64,000 bases of DNA from Candidatus Poribacteria bacterium (GCA_022828145.1 JAJEJA010000061.1:1-64000), one strand, 5' to 3'. Positions 1 to 9,716 are shown, counted from the first letter of the stretch. Translations and numbers: made by a program. The notes: a model not told the origin generated them from the letters alone.

Positions 1-199
1 CCGATCAGACTTTCACAGTGGGTTTGGACTTGGGGAGTATCCTTTAGTTGAAATCCACCACAGACAACAACCGTTTCAAAACCATGTTACAGGCTGCCAC
101 GCCCAGAAAATCTGATATATTACGGTAGTCAATAGTTTAACTTGTGGAGTGAACGGTTGGCATCCGCTTCGCACAGGACCCCGATGCTTTAGCATGGGG
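1..199 (+). mobile_element. Possible right end of an IS200/IS605-type (tnpB) element
   Basis: Reading frame 2 is open from the window edge to TGA at 113-115 and gives a tail containing GEYPLVEIHH, loosely like the variable C-termini of TnpB proteins. About 65 bases further lies a hairpin at 179-199 (CCCC/GGGG and ATGC/GCAT arms, one bulged G, TTTA loop), of the kind found at IS605-family right ends. It ends exactly where the stop codon of the next gene begins. The conserved TnpB catalytic and zinc-finger part would lie outside the window, so this is a weak call; the hairpin could also be just another dispersed repeat. Confidence 0.28.
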
Positions 200-1012
200 T
201 TACTGACCTTTGGGACGAGGGTTATGCACCCAATGCCCACTCGGGTCACTTCCTCTCGCTATAATTGCACGTTGATTCCAGTTGTTTGCAGCTTTCACTT
301 CGGGTGGCACGAAACGCATGGTTAAACCACAACGTCGTCTGTCTGAAGTATTCGGTTCTGAACCGTGTAAGAGTAGATCGGAATGGAGGGAAAGCTGCCC
401 TGCTTTCATCTCAAAAGGTACTGGTGTATCTCCATACTGTTCAGGTTCAATAACTGTTTGACTCAGTACATTTTTTTCTTCGGTAGAGCTTCGTTCAAAA
501 GCGATCTGTCCATGAAGATGTGATTTAGGTATTACTGTCATTGCGCCATTTTCTACAGAAGCGTCATCGATGGCAAGCCAGACAGTAACTGTTTTACTCG
601 GTGAAAGGGGCCAATACGACGCATCTTGATGCCAACTGACCTGTTTGTCTTCACCGGGTAATTTACAAAAGTAGTGGGTGCCCCAACAGATAAGGTTCTC
701 ACCGAGTAGATCCTGAACATAGTCCAGAATCCTTGTGTCAGTTGTTAGGTCATGTATACCTGAACTACGGGTATGCCAACCGTTTATTGAATAACTGTTT
801 CCACCTTCTGCTAAGACCTTTTCCATAAGCCGGTTGAAATACTCACGATGTTGTGCGATCTCATCGTCAGATAAGGCATCTAAAGGTGATAAGAATCCGT
901 TTTCATTAAAGCGTTGAATCTGTGCTTTAGAGAGTGTCGCAGGATTTTCGTTCTCTACAGGAAAGTACTGCAGGGTGCGATTTAGATCGGGATGTGCATC
1001 GGTTATTGCCAT
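200..1012 (-). CDS. Phytanoyl-CoA dioxygenase (PhyH) family oxygenase
   Basis: A 270-residue protein of the PhyH family of Fe(II)/2-oxoglutarate-dependent oxygenases, usual length. The metal-binding HxD is visible in SWHQDASYWP (H128, D130), the distal histidine is in LLLHGSEPN (H216), and the following arginines (RRRCGLTMRF) would bind 2-oxoglutarate. Family members hydroxylate small molecules in the cytoplasm; the substrate cannot be read from sequence. The ATG is preceded by AAGGA at 7 bases. It lies 10 bp downstream of the FG-GAP gene and probably shares its transcript. A hairpin starts directly after its stop codon but lacks a T-tract. Confidence 0.88.
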   Translation of the reverse strand: MAITDAHPDLNRTLQYFPVENENPATLSKAQIQRFNENGFLSPLDALSDDEIAQHREYFNRLMEKVLAEGGNSYSINGWHTRSSGIHDLTTDTRILDYVQDLLGENLICWGTHYFCKLPGEDKQVSWHQDASYWPLSPSKTVTVWLAIDDASVENGAMTVIPKSHLHGQIAFERSSTEEKNVLSQTVIEPEQYGDTPVPFEMKAGQLSLHSDLLLHGSEPNTSDRRRCGLTMRFVPPEVKAANNWNQRAIIARGSDPSGHWVHNPRPKGQ

Positions 1013-1022
1013 TTGAATATCC

Positions 1023-2732
1023 TTATTCCTTTTTAGGTTTTGGTATTGATATTCCGTGTTTTTCCTTTATGATTACGGTCTGATTTGATTTTATATTGAA
1101 GAATGTATCTATATGTCCACTTTGCCAGTGCAGTTCCAGTTTTTTCACTTCACTGTTTTTACCGAGTCCAAAATGCAATCTTAGGTCGTTCTGTGAGAGA
1201 TAACTTGAGCCACTATGTACTTCTTTCTGCAGTGAGAGTGTGCCTGTTTCCAACTTTACTCTCGTGCCGATACCGGAAGTATTACTCTTTGTTCCGACAG
1301 TATGTATTGTAATCCAATTGTTGTTATTACCACCATCGTTCCGGAGTAACTTAGCAGGTTGATTGGAATGGTTTAGAAAAATGTCAATATCTCCATCGTT
1401 GTCGTAATCACCGAAGGTTGCACCCCTGCCGACATGCTCTGTAATGTCTGATAACCCTACATCCGCCGAAACATCTGTGTATAGATATTTGTTATCTAAC
1501 TTACTGTTCTGCAAGATTAGGTCTTTCTGTGGATATGTAGCATCCGTAAACTCCTCAATGTTATCCTGTAGATGTCCATTAGATATATAGATGTCTTGTA
1601 AACCGTCATTGTTGTAATCAAAAAAATCGACAGCCCATTTGAAATCTGTTAGTGTTACCGCGCCTATTCCTGATGAATAGGAAACATCATTAAAAAACAT
1701 TGCAGCTTCATTCTGGTAGAGTAACACCGGTTGAGAAGGTGCATTACTTACGAGTAGGTCAAGGTAACCATCATTGTTATAGTCTCCGAATGCGCTTCCC
1801 ATACCACTGCCAGGTATGCCTTTGTCGTCGTAACCTGTTCCGGTAATATCAGTGATGTTTGAAAATGTTCCATCACCATTATTCTGATAGAGAATATCAG
1901 GTTCCATATCATGAGCAACGTGTAGATCTGGGTCTCCATCGTTATCATAGTCTCCCACAGCAACAGCGAGACCGAGTCCACGATGAGATATACCTGCTGT
2001 TTCGGTTACATCCGTGAAAGTATTGTCGCCGTTGTTCCGGTATAGGATGTCCGCTTCGCTTTTAAAGCGTGTACCATCCATTTGGTCTACAGGACTGCAA
2101 TAAATGCGTGCTCCACGAGACATCCACCCTTTATTTCCATCTGTTGAAAATTCCATATAGTTTACGACGTATAAATCAACATCCCCATCTAAATCATAAT
2201 CCAGGAATGCACAACCCGTTCCCCATCGTTTATCTCCGACATTTGCTGTTTCGGTTATATCAGTGAATGTGCCATCACCATTGTTGTAGAAGAGTCGGTT
2301 TGTTCCATAGTTTGTTACAAATATTTCTGGATATCCATCATTATCTATATCAGCAGATGCACACCCGACACCGTATCCAGTATCTCCCACGCCAGCTTTT
2401 CCTGTCACATCAGAAAACGTTCCGTTACCGTTGTTATGATATAGAAGGTTCTTAGGTAAATTGGTGTGATTTCTTTTCAGATCCTTTTTCTGTGTTGGTA
2501 GTGGAATTGTGGTAGCATTGACTATATACAGGTCAATGAATCCATCAAGGTTGTAGTCGAGAAAGAGTGCACCTGAGCCGAGTGTCTCTAAAAGGAACTT
2601 TTCCCCGCTTCTACCATCAACATGCTGAAAAACTATACCTGCTTCAGCTGTTACATCTACAAATTTTACTTGAGGGAATGCGTTAGTATAGCAGAGAACT
2701 GATGTTAAAAGTATCAGATAGATATATCTCAT
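1023..2732 (-). CDS. Secreted FG-GAP/VCBS repeat protein with ASPIC/UnbV C-terminal domain
   Basis: A 569-residue protein with an N-terminal signal peptide (about residues 1-19). At least seven FG-GAP type repeats follow, each with a calcium-binding DxDxDG-like loop such as DYNLDGFIDL, DIDNDGYPEI, DYDLDGDVDL and DYDNDGDIDI; together they should form a beta-propeller. The last ~80 residues (GIGTRVKLETG, HFGLGKNSEVKKLELHW) match the ASPIC/UnbV domain of the CRTAC1-like family. The product is exported and its partner is unknown. Its ATG overlaps the TGA of the upstream TPR gene (ATGA), implying translational coupling. TPR plus CRTAC-like pairs recur in Planctomycetes and similar phyla. Confidence 0.9.
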   Translation of the reverse strand: MRYIYLILLTSVLCYTNAFPQVKFVDVTAEAGIVFQHVDGRSGEKFLLETLGSGALFLDYNLDGFIDLYIVNATTIPLPTQKKDLKRNHTNLPKNLLYHNNGNGTFSDVTGKAGVGDTGYGVGCASADIDNDGYPEIFVTNYGTNRLFYNNGDGTFTDITETANVGDKRWGTGCAFLDYDLDGDVDLYVVNYMEFSTDGNKGWMSRGARIYCSPVDQMDGTRFKSEADILYRNNGDNTFTDVTETAGISHRGLGLAVAVGDYDNDGDPDLHVAHDMEPDILYQNNGDGTFSNITDITGTGYDDKGIPGSGMGSAFGDYNNDGYLDLLVSNAPSQPVLLYQNEAAMFFNDVSYSSGIGAVTLTDFKWAVDFFDYNNDGLQDIYISNGHLQDNIEEFTDATYPQKDLILQNSKLDNKYLYTDVSADVGLSDITEHVGRGATFGDYDNDGDIDIFLNHSNQPAKLLRNDGGNNNNWITIHTVGTKSNTSGIGTRVKLETGTLSLQKEVHSGSSYLSQNDLRLHFGLGKNSEVKKLELHWQSGHIDTFFNIKSNQTVIIKEKHGISIPKPKKE

Positions 2733-4009
2733 TTCATTGCTTTTTCTAACATTGCCGTCTGTTTCTTACGAGCTTGTTTCTCCTTATCATTTAATCCAAG
2801 CTTTGCATAGATAGTAGCGAGTGTATCCCAATAATTAGCATTATCCGGTTCTAAGTTAGTTGCTGTTCTGGCATGTGTTAGTGCTTTATCAAGATTTCGC
2901 TGTAAATCCGTATAGCAGACTGCTAAATTGTTATGTGCAATTGCAAGAGATTGATTCAATGATATGGCTTTCTTGTAGGCATCTTTTGCCAGTATCAGGT
3001 TTTTCTGTCTATGAAACGCAAGACCCAGGTTGTAATGTGTTGATGCCAAGGTCATTGTATGCGTTGGCGGTGAAATGGCAATTGCGTGTTGATAGTATTC
3101 AATCGCCTTGTCAAAGCGTAGACGTGTCAAGTAGACTATTCCGATATTGTTGTAACCTTTTACATCATCTGGATGAACTTTGACCCACTTCTGTGCTTTT
3201 TCAAGCAGTGGGTCTGTCTGCCGAAGTATTTTGAAATACTTCATTGTCTGTGCAGCTTTTTCCTTATGTCCGAGTCTGATCAGTATCTGGGCAAGTTGGA
3301 AATGTGCTTCTGTGTTATCAGGATGTAGTGTAATAACTCGTTCAATATGCCTTATTGCTTGATCATATAAACCTTTTTGCGTATATACCTTGCCTAATCC
3401 CAATATACCTGATATGTTGTTAGGTTGCATCCGGTAAACGTTAGCATAAGCTTTTTCAGCATCCTTAAGAAGTCCAAGTTTTAGATATGCTTCAGCAAGT
3501 CCGTTGTAGGCATCTGTCAGGTTCTCATTAGTAGAAACAGCAGTTTTAAATGCTGCAACTGCCTTTGAAAATTCGCCTTGTTTCAGATATACTAATCCTA
3601 TATTATAGTATGGTTCAGCTGCATTCTGATCAAGTTGAGATGCTTTCTTAAAAACATCAAGTGCCGATAAATACTGCTTCTGTTCTGAATACGTAATACC
3701 GAGCGCATTATATATCTGAGTGGACCTATCGTTATAGGTAATTGCTTTATTATATTCAGAAACTGCTTCTGGATATGCCTCTATTGCATGATAAGCGGTT
3801 GCCTTTAGGTAGTGTGCTTCTGAGAGCCGTTCGGGGTTGACATCTGCCTTCTGAGAAAGAATGAAAGCATCAAATGCTTTGATAGCTTTTTGATACTTTC
3901 CTTCTGTTAAGAGCGTGTTACCACGTAAATAATATTCATAGGTATTCGCTGCATGAACAAAGTATCCTATAGTAAAACTAATGCAGAAAACCGAGAGATA
4001 TTTTAGCAT
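2729..4009 (-). CDS. Exported tetratricopeptide repeat protein
   Basis: A 426-residue protein with a hydrophobic N-terminal segment (LKYLSVFCISFTIGYFVHA), probably a cleaved signal peptide. The rest is about ten TPR units, with repeated Y-N-x-G/A-x-x-Y patterns (YNALGITYSEQKQY, YYNIGLVYLKQGEF, YNGLAEAYLKLGL, YNNIGIVYLTRLRF, HYNLGLAFHRQKN). TPR arrays are protein-protein scaffolds, so it probably acts in the periplasm. It is the first gene of the TPR > FG-GAP > PhyH unit and overlaps the next gene by 4 bp, which suggests the two products are made together and may interact. No enzymatic domain is seen. Confidence 0.88.
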   Translation of the reverse strand: MLKYLSVFCISFTIGYFVHAANTYEYYLRGNTLLTEGKYQKAIKAFDAFILSQKADVNPERLSEAHYLKATAYHAIEAYPEAVSEYNKAITYNDRSTQIYNALGITYSEQKQYLSALDVFKKASQLDQNAAEPYYNIGLVYLKQGEFSKAVAAFKTAVSTNENLTDAYNGLAEAYLKLGLLKDAEKAYANVYRMQPNNISGILGLGKVYTQKGLYDQAIRHIERVITLHPDNTEAHFQLAQILIRLGHKEKAAQTMKYFKILRQTDPLLEKAQKWVKVHPDDVKGYNNIGIVYLTRLRFDKAIEYYQHAIAISPPTHTMTLASTHYNLGLAFHRQKNLILAKDAYKKAISLNQSLAIAHNNLAVCYTDLQRNLDKALTHARTATNLEPDNANYWDTLATIYAKLGLNDKEKQARKKQTAMLEKAMK

Positions 4010-4073
4010 ATCAGTTAGATTCCTCCTGATGAACTATTGGTTGTCATCAAGATCAGATAAACTAATGTGGCGT

Positions 4074-4850
4074 TCAATGCTTTCGGTTAGTCTTAATGAC
4101 ACCCCATGTGGTAGTTAATTTCTCGGCAGGTTGTACAGGAGCGAAATCACCAGCTCTAATGATGTTTATTTCATCGGTTGATATTGCCCGGTTGAACAGA
4201 TATACCTCATCAATGACACCGGTGAAGAATTCTTGTCCGGGGTGTCTTGCGCCGACCATGATTGAACCGGTAATTTCATTAACTGGTGGTGGTTTTGAAC
4301 CTCCGCCGACTTTTTTTCCATCATAGTAGAAGCTGACATCTTTGTCTGTATCGTGTACTACAGATAGGTGTACCCAATCTTCAGGTTGGTCTTCATCTGA
4401 TACGCCTCTCTGTCCCCAACCTGGTGCTTCAGTAAACATATAGGTCTTATTATTTTGATTAAAGATAACTGCCCATTTAAGGGGTCCGGCAGAAACCATG
4501 TAATTCCAATCGCGTATTTGGGCATTCCCACGTTTGACCCAAAATGCTACAGAAAACTGTTCCCGTAGCTGAAGTGTGTCATTTATCGGTACCATTGCAT
4601 ACTGTCCTTTTGTCCCATCAAATTCAAGTGCTTTACTTCCGAATTGTCCATCAACCCATGTAGGATTTGCTGTCAGTTCAGCATCATGTCCGTAGGATGA
4701 CTGATCTTTTGTCGTATTTCCTGAACCTTCATCAAATGACAGGTATAGTACAAGCGATTTGTCTTCCAAATCTGCATGTAGGGGTGATAGAACAGTGAAA
4801 AACGTGATTACTGTTACCAATGCAGTTGCTATTTTTAGTATCTTGAGCAC
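4074..4850 (-). CDS. Secreted LamG/concanavalin-like domain protein
   Basis: The longest frame starts at an ATG at 4880, but the best start is the GTG at 4850, because GGAGG lies 8 bases before it. That gives a 258-residue protein beginning LKILKIATALVTVITFF, a good signal peptide ending near LHA. The mature part is one LamG/Laminin_G_3 beta-sandwich: LVLYLSFDEGSGNTTKDQSS, FSVAFWVKR, YYDGKKVGG, GVIDEVYLFNRALS-like FNRAISTDEI. Such domains bind carbohydrates or proteins outside the cell. It lies 64 bp upstream of the TPR gene on the same strand and may belong to the same unit. Confidence 0.85.
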   Translation of the reverse strand: MLKILKIATALVTVITFFTVLSPLHADLEDKSLVLYLSFDEGSGNTTKDQSSYGHDAELTANPTWVDGQFGSKALEFDGTKGQYAMVPINDTLQLREQFSVAFWVKRGNAQIRDWNYMVSAGPLKWAVIFNQNNKTYMFTEAPGWGQRGVSDEDQPEDWVHLSVVHDTDKDVSFYYDGKKVGGGSKPPPVNEITGSIMVGARHPGQEFFTGVIDEVYLFNRAISTDEINIIRAGDFAPVQPAEKLTTTWGVIKTNRKH

Positions 4851-4938
4851 AATCTTATCCTCCATAAATGGTTTAGTCATCAGTCAGTTGTGTCTATATG
4901 ATCTCATTAGAGCGTGAACTGTAGTTAAGAGGGGTGTG

Positions 4939-6687
4939 TTAACAAGCTCCACATTTCTTACAGACAGCGGTGTCACATGCGCTTGTCATAAACCCTTTCT
5001 CGTGTTTGTTAAATTCAAGTTGAAGGAATTGTGGTTTAACATTAAGGTCAAGGTGGTCCCAAGGATTAATTTCATTGAATTCGCGTTGTCGTAGTGCATA
5101 GAAGTCTGGGGATAAACCGTGTGAACGAAATGCGTTGTTCCAAGCTGCCCCTCGTGATAAATCTAATATTACTTTTCCGAGTCTTCGGTCACCTCGTGCC
5201 ATCACAGCTTCCTGATGTGCCATCCGCGCGCTTGCAGAGGATACTTTTATACTGCCGAGGCTGTTTATTTCGCGTTTTAGATAGTCAAGTTTCTTTGCGA
5301 TGGTTTTGGGGGGTTCCATTGCCACCCATTGGAACGGGGTATGAGGTTTTGGTACCATGGGTGAAATTGTAAAACTGATACGGCCAATTTTCCCTGTTCT
5401 TTTCGCATGTGGCAGTAAGATTGTGCGCATCTCCTTTGCCATTTCTGCAATGGCAGTCACATCTGAGGGTGTTTCATAAGGGACTCCAATAAGAAAGTAT
5501 AGCCGGAGATTCAATATATTCCGTTTTAGTGCTTCTTCAAATACATAATATAGTCTTTCACGGGGTATTGCTTTGTTGACAACTTTCTGCAGGTTTTCTG
5601 TTGCAACTTCAGGGGCAATGGTTATTGTTCCTTGCTCACTGTCCGCAAGTGCATCAAGCAGGGGTGCTTCAACAGTTTCAGCCCGTAAGGAAGCGCAAGA
5701 GATACGAAATCCTCTATCAACTAAACCTGATGCGATCTGATTGATCTGAGGATGATCAGAAATTGATGCCCCAACTAAACCGATTCTATCCGTAATTCCT
5801 CTTGCCTTTTCTGCTAAGGCGAGTGTATTTTCAACTGAACGGTGTCTGGGCCAGCGTCGGGCATAGTCTGCTACGCAGAATCGGCATTGCCTGCCACAAC
5901 CTCTGACGATCTCAATCAGATGAGCGTTCGAGAATTCTGTATTCGGTGTATGAATATGTGTGCATGTTGGCACACTGTCAAGTTGAGGGACAGCAGATGC
6001 GGTGATGTTTGCTGGTATACCCTGTTTGGGTAGGACCTGTTTGACTTTTCCCTCTTCTTGGTACGTTACGTCATAGAAACTTGGGACATAAAAACCGATT
6101 TTTGCACCTATTTCGCGTAGAAATTCCTGTTTTGAGGATTTTGACAACCTCCATTCTTGGAAATCATCCATCAGTTGATGGATTGTATGCTCAGCTTCAC
6201 CAACGACGAAAATATCAATGAAATCTGCAAGCGGTTCAGGATTGTACGAGATGTTAATTCCACCTGCAATGACAAAGGGGTCCCATTCGGTGCGGTCCTC
6301 AGCAATTGGCGGGATGTTTCCTAACGTTAAAGCCCGCGGGACATTTATATAATCAGATTCAAATGAGATTGAGAACCCAATCATATCAAACGCATTAAGA
6401 GGACTTTGGGTTTCCATTGAGAAAAGGGGAGTTTTCTTTTTTATGAGTTCCGCTACATACTTTGGTTCTGGAATGAAGACGCGTTCACAAGATGTGTCAT
6501 TTCGCTTGTTTAACGTAGCATGGATGACCTGAATTCCTAAACTTGACATACCCAGTTGATACGTACTTGGATATACCAATGCGAATTTGTTTGACTTTCG
6601 GTATTGTGATTGTGATGATGCACTCGTGCAGACTCCAGCATGTTCTTCACTATTTAGGAGTTGTTGTACGTGAGAGCGTAAGTTCAA
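4939..6687 (-). CDS. B12-binding-type radical SAM protein (TIGR03960-like)
   Basis: A 582-residue protein starting at TTG (GAGGA 6 bases upstream). Residues ~35-180 resemble a cobalamin-binding-like N-terminal region (YPSTYQLGMSSLGIQ, VVGEAEH). The radical SAM core follows, with the cluster motif CGRQCRFC (C264, C268, C271). The C-terminus carries four cysteines (CDTAVCKKCGAC), probably a second metal site. This matches an uncharacterised radical SAM family often encoded beside, or fused to, a DUF2344 (TIGR03936) partner; no such partner lies nearby here. It sits downstream of ftsZ on the same strand. The reaction is unknown; tRNA or rRNA modification has been guessed for the family. Confidence 0.85.
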   Translation of the reverse strand: MNLRSHVQQLLNSEEHAGVCTSASSQSQYRKSNKFALVYPSTYQLGMSSLGIQVIHATLNKRNDTSCERVFIPEPKYVAELIKKKTPLFSMETQSPLNAFDMIGFSISFESDYINVPRALTLGNIPPIAEDRTEWDPFVIAGGINISYNPEPLADFIDIFVVGEAEHTIHQLMDDFQEWRLSKSSKQEFLREIGAKIGFYVPSFYDVTYQEEGKVKQVLPKQGIPANITASAVPQLDSVPTCTHIHTPNTEFSNAHLIEIVRGCGRQCRFCVADYARRWPRHRSVENTLALAEKARGITDRIGLVGASISDHPQINQIASGLVDRGFRISCASLRAETVEAPLLDALADSEQGTITIAPEVATENLQKVVNKAIPRERLYYVFEEALKRNILNLRLYFLIGVPYETPSDVTAIAEMAKEMRTILLPHAKRTGKIGRISFTISPMVPKPHTPFQWVAMEPPKTIAKKLDYLKREINSLGSIKVSSASARMAHQEAVMARGDRRLGKVILDLSRGAAWNNAFRSHGLSPDFYALRQREFNEINPWDHLDLNVKPQFLQLEFNKHEKGFMTSACDTAVCKKCGAC

Positions 6688-6729
6688 TGTAATTCCTCTA
6701 TGATATGCCTATAGATATAAAAGATTGCT

Positions 6730-8049
6730 TTATTTACGGTTTTTGTCCCTTCTTTGTTGAACCCTTAGGAAAGCCGGAATATCCCACTGTTTTTCACGAC
6801 TTTCCTCCTCTTGGTCACTTGATTCCTCTTGGTTGTTGTCAGTTTCTTTCTGATTAGCCTGTTTTGAAGCGTTTGTTCTGCGATTCGGTGTATTGGGTGC
6901 TTGTGAAGTAGACCTTTCTTCTCTTGTTCTTTCTTGTGGTTGTCTATCCCAAGCGGGTCGCTGTGATCGTTGAGCCGTATTCTGTTCTGTGCTTCTTATT
7001 CGGCTTCCCTGTAAAATTGGACCACCTTGTTGACTTTGTGGATTATACCCCCCTCCTCTATTTTGCAGAATACCAGAATCTGCGGGTGCATCAAAACCTG
7101 TAGCAATGACCGTGACAAGCACTTCATCATTCATTTCCAATTCATCTTTATTCACTAATCCGAATATAGGTTGTGCATCCGGCGATGCTTCCTGAATAAC
7201 TTGCATAGTTTCATCCAATTCGTGCATTGTGAAGTTTGATGGTGAAGTTATGTTTACAATCATACCGACAGCACCTGCGATACTGGTTTCTTCGAGTAAG
7301 GGAGATGAGATAGCTTGAAGTGCGGCAAGTTGTGCTCGGTTGTCCCCCGAAGCTTTTCCCATACCCATTAAGGCGGTGCCGGCATCCCGCATGACAGTTT
7401 CGACATCTGCAAAGTCTACGTTAATTTCACCTGTTTCACGAATAATATCGGAGATACTTTGTACACCGTGCAAGAGTATTCTATCACCCTCTTTGAAGGC
7501 TTCATGTATTGGAAGTTTTCTATCAAATTCATCTATAAGTCGTTGATTAGGAACAACTATGACAGAATCAGCACTGTTTCTAAGTTCCTGCAATCCGATT
7601 TCAGCCTTTTCAGCGCGCTGTCTGCCTTCAAAATTGAAGGGTCTTGTAACAACGGCGATTGTTAAGGCACCAGTTTCTTTTGCGAGACTTGCTATAATAG
7701 GTGCTGCCCCAGTGCCTGTTCCTCCACCCATTCCAGCTGCTACAAAAACCATGTTTGCAGAATCAACGATATCTTGCAGACATTCTCTATCTTCATCGGC
7801 AGCTTTTCTGCCAATTTCTGGGTTCGCGCCAGCCCCTAAACCTTTCGTGGTGTTCATCCCGATTTGGACTGGTGTCGCGCCATGACAAGATTTCAGTGCC
7901 TGTGAGTCAGTGTTGACAGCATAAAACTCAATTCCCATGAGTGCTGCATCTATCATTCGCCTGACAGCATTTCCCCCGGCGCCACCAACCCCGATTACCT
8001 TTATTTTTGCGCTCGTATTTTCAAATTGTTCTTGTTCGAATTCAAGCAT
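6730..8049 (-). CDS. ftsZ: Cell division protein FtsZ
   Basis: Tubulin-like GTPase that polymerises into the division ring. The GTP-binding signature GGGTGTG falls at residues 108-114, and the T7 synergy loop NVDFADVE is present. A long Gln/Glu/Arg-rich linker (about residues 340-415) leads to the conserved C-terminal peptide DIPAFLR, which binds FtsA, followed by a short basic tail. An upstream in-frame ATG at 8091 exists, but the ATG at 8049 has AAAGGTGA 11 bases before it and matches the family start (MLEFEQEQFENTSAKIKVIG), giving 439 residues. Last gene of the dcw cluster. A 431-bp non-coding gap separates it from ftsA, so it probably has its own promoter. Confidence 0.98.
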   Translation of the reverse strand: MLEFEQEQFENTSAKIKVIGVGGAGGNAVRRMIDAALMGIEFYAVNTDSQALKSCHGATPVQIGMNTTKGLGAGANPEIGRKAADEDRECLQDIVDSANMVFVAAGMGGGTGTGAAPIIASLAKETGALTIAVVTRPFNFEGRQRAEKAEIGLQELRNSADSVIVVPNQRLIDEFDRKLPIHEAFKEGDRILLHGVQSISDIIRETGEINVDFADVETVMRDAGTALMGMGKASGDNRAQLAALQAISSPLLEETSIAGAVGMIVNITSPSNFTMHELDETMQVIQEASPDAQPIFGLVNKDELEMNDEVLVTVIATGFDAPADSGILQNRGGGYNPQSQQGGPILQGSRIRSTEQNTAQRSQRPAWDRQPQERTREERSTSQAPNTPNRRTNASKQANQKETDNNQEESSDQEEESREKQWDIPAFLRVQQRRDKNRK

Positions 8050-8480
8050 AGTAGTTTTAGTCACCTTTGGAAAACACATACTAACAGTCATTACTGCAGG
8101 GATTATATGGATAATACTCTATAGGGAAGTAGCGACACCAACGGTAACCTAAATCCTCCTTATTTATAAGCACCTCATTAGGAGGCACTAAATTCAGTAT
8201 ATTTAGATAATTACTTGTAAACTGCCTACCCTTTACTGATGCATATTTACTACGTTTTTAAATATATCATGACTTGAGTTAAACGTACTATTGTATACTA
8301 CAGAAGTGTCTTACTCATAGCTCTAAAGTCTTTTCACTTTATTTTATGTAATTATACAGATTAATCGTTATTTAATCAATAGTAATAAAAGATGTCGTAA
8401 CTGGAATAGGATATATTTTTATTACATTGTCCATGTTGTCACAGCTGATTCAGATAATATTTGGACTTAATCGGCAGGAA
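8050..8480. other. Unusually long AT-rich ftsA-ftsZ intergenic region
   Basis: These 431 bases contain no credible gene. They are strongly AT-rich. On the minus strand there is a full AAGGAGG (about 8156-8162) with no start codon at a useful distance, and a second GGAGG-like run near 8177-8182; neither is linked to an ORF. Several A/T-rich hexamers could be minus-strand -10 elements, but none has a convincing -35 partner. Adjacent ftsA and ftsZ are usually almost contiguous, so the region probably carries ftsZ promoter or leader signals. Confidence 0.5.
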
Positions 8481-9716
8481 TCAATATCCGAACCATTCCT
8501 TTATTTTCCGAAAGACCCCTCCAAATGCTCCCGATCCCCGGCTCATCGCTTGTGCCTGTTTCTGTTCTCTCCTCAATGCTTCACCATACAATGCTAAACC
8601 GATACTTGATGAGTACATTGGATAGTTTACGCGGTCCGTTAACCCTTTAAGGGGTTTTGGGTATCCGATCTGCACACGGAGTTGTAACACCTGTTCAGCG
8701 AGTTCTGCCAAACCTTCCATTAAGGCTGTTCCACCTGTCAGAACGAGGCCGCCCGGTAGTTGCACATTACCCAATTCACACTGAATTTCTTCCAATATCT
8801 GTACCATACGATATTCTATAATTTGTGCTAAATCGTATCGGTTGATAAATTTAGGTGGCGCGGCACCGGTAGTAATGGGTATCGGATGTGTTTCGTCATC
8901 ACGCACCCATTCTGTCCAAGCACATCCTCTGTTTAGTTTTAATTCTTCTGCCATGGGAAGTGTTACTTTTAAGTATTGTGCGATGTCATTTGTAACATGT
9001 TGTCCGCCAACTGGAAAGACTACAACGTGTTCTATTGCATCCTCTTTATAGACTATGATCTCGGTTGTTTGGTCACCGATATCAGCGAGTGCAATACCAA
9101 CTTCCCGTTCATCTCTCTGTAGCACTGCTTTTGCTGATGCGACTGGTGTAACAACTAATGTATCCACACTTGTTATGTCGGCTTGTTCAACACTGTTCAA
9201 CAGACTCTGTATTGCACTTGTACTACTTGTGATGATATATGCGTTTGCCTCTAATCGGGATCCGGACATATTTATGGGTTCTTTTATCCGATTATTCATA
9301 TCGATTACAAAGTTCTGTTCGATCACATGTATTATATCTTGACCGTCTGGTATTGCTGCGATTGTGCGTGCAGACTGTACCGCTCTTTCTACATCCTCTC
9401 GTGTGATTTGAGCGGTGTTTTTAACTGTGATAACACCGGGTGATGATTGTCCATGAATATGGTCACCTGAGATTCCGAGACAGACAGACTCAACGTTAAC
9501 ACCAGCCATAAGTTCAGCCTCTGAAATTGCCTCCCGAATTGCTTCAGATGTTAGATTAATATCCACCACAACTCCTCTACGCAGTCCTTTTGATTCATCC
9601 TCACCTACACCGATGATTTCCATCTGTCCATCTAATCCTGGTAAGGTGTGACAGATCACAACCGAGATTTTACTTGAACCGATGTCCAACCCAGTGATAA
9701 TCGTTCCTTTTGCCAT
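8481..9716 (-). CDS. ftsA: Cell division protein FtsA
   Basis: Actin-like ATPase that tethers FtsZ to the membrane; 411 residues, typical length. Visible motifs are the phosphate-1 loop (ITGLDIGSSKISVVI), the SHS2 region following it, the phosphate-2 loop (GIALADIGDQTTEIIVY) and the adenosine motif (LPGGLVLTGGTALMEGL). The final GVFRKIKEWFGY is an amphipathic helix typical of the FtsA membrane-targeting sequence. It starts one base before the ftsQ stop codon region ends, so translation is coupled to ftsQ. Gene order ftsQ-ftsA-ftsZ is conserved, although ftsZ is displaced by a long gap. Confidence 0.97.
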   Translation of the reverse strand: MAKGTIITGLDIGSSKISVVICHTLPGLDGQMEIIGVGEDESKGLRRGVVVDINLTSEAIREAISEAELMAGVNVESVCLGISGDHIHGQSSPGVITVKNTAQITREDVERAVQSARTIAAIPDGQDIIHVIEQNFVIDMNNRIKEPINMSGSRLEANAYIITSSTSAIQSLLNSVEQADITSVDTLVVTPVASAKAVLQRDEREVGIALADIGDQTTEIIVYKEDAIEHVVVFPVGGQHVTNDIAQYLKVTLPMAEELKLNRGCAWTEWVRDDETHPIPITTGAAPPKFINRYDLAQIIEYRMVQILEEIQCELGNVQLPGGLVLTGGTALMEGLAELAEQVLQLRVQIGYPKPLKGLTDRVNYPMYSSSIGLALYGEALRREQKQAQAMSRGSGAFGGVFRKIKEWFGY

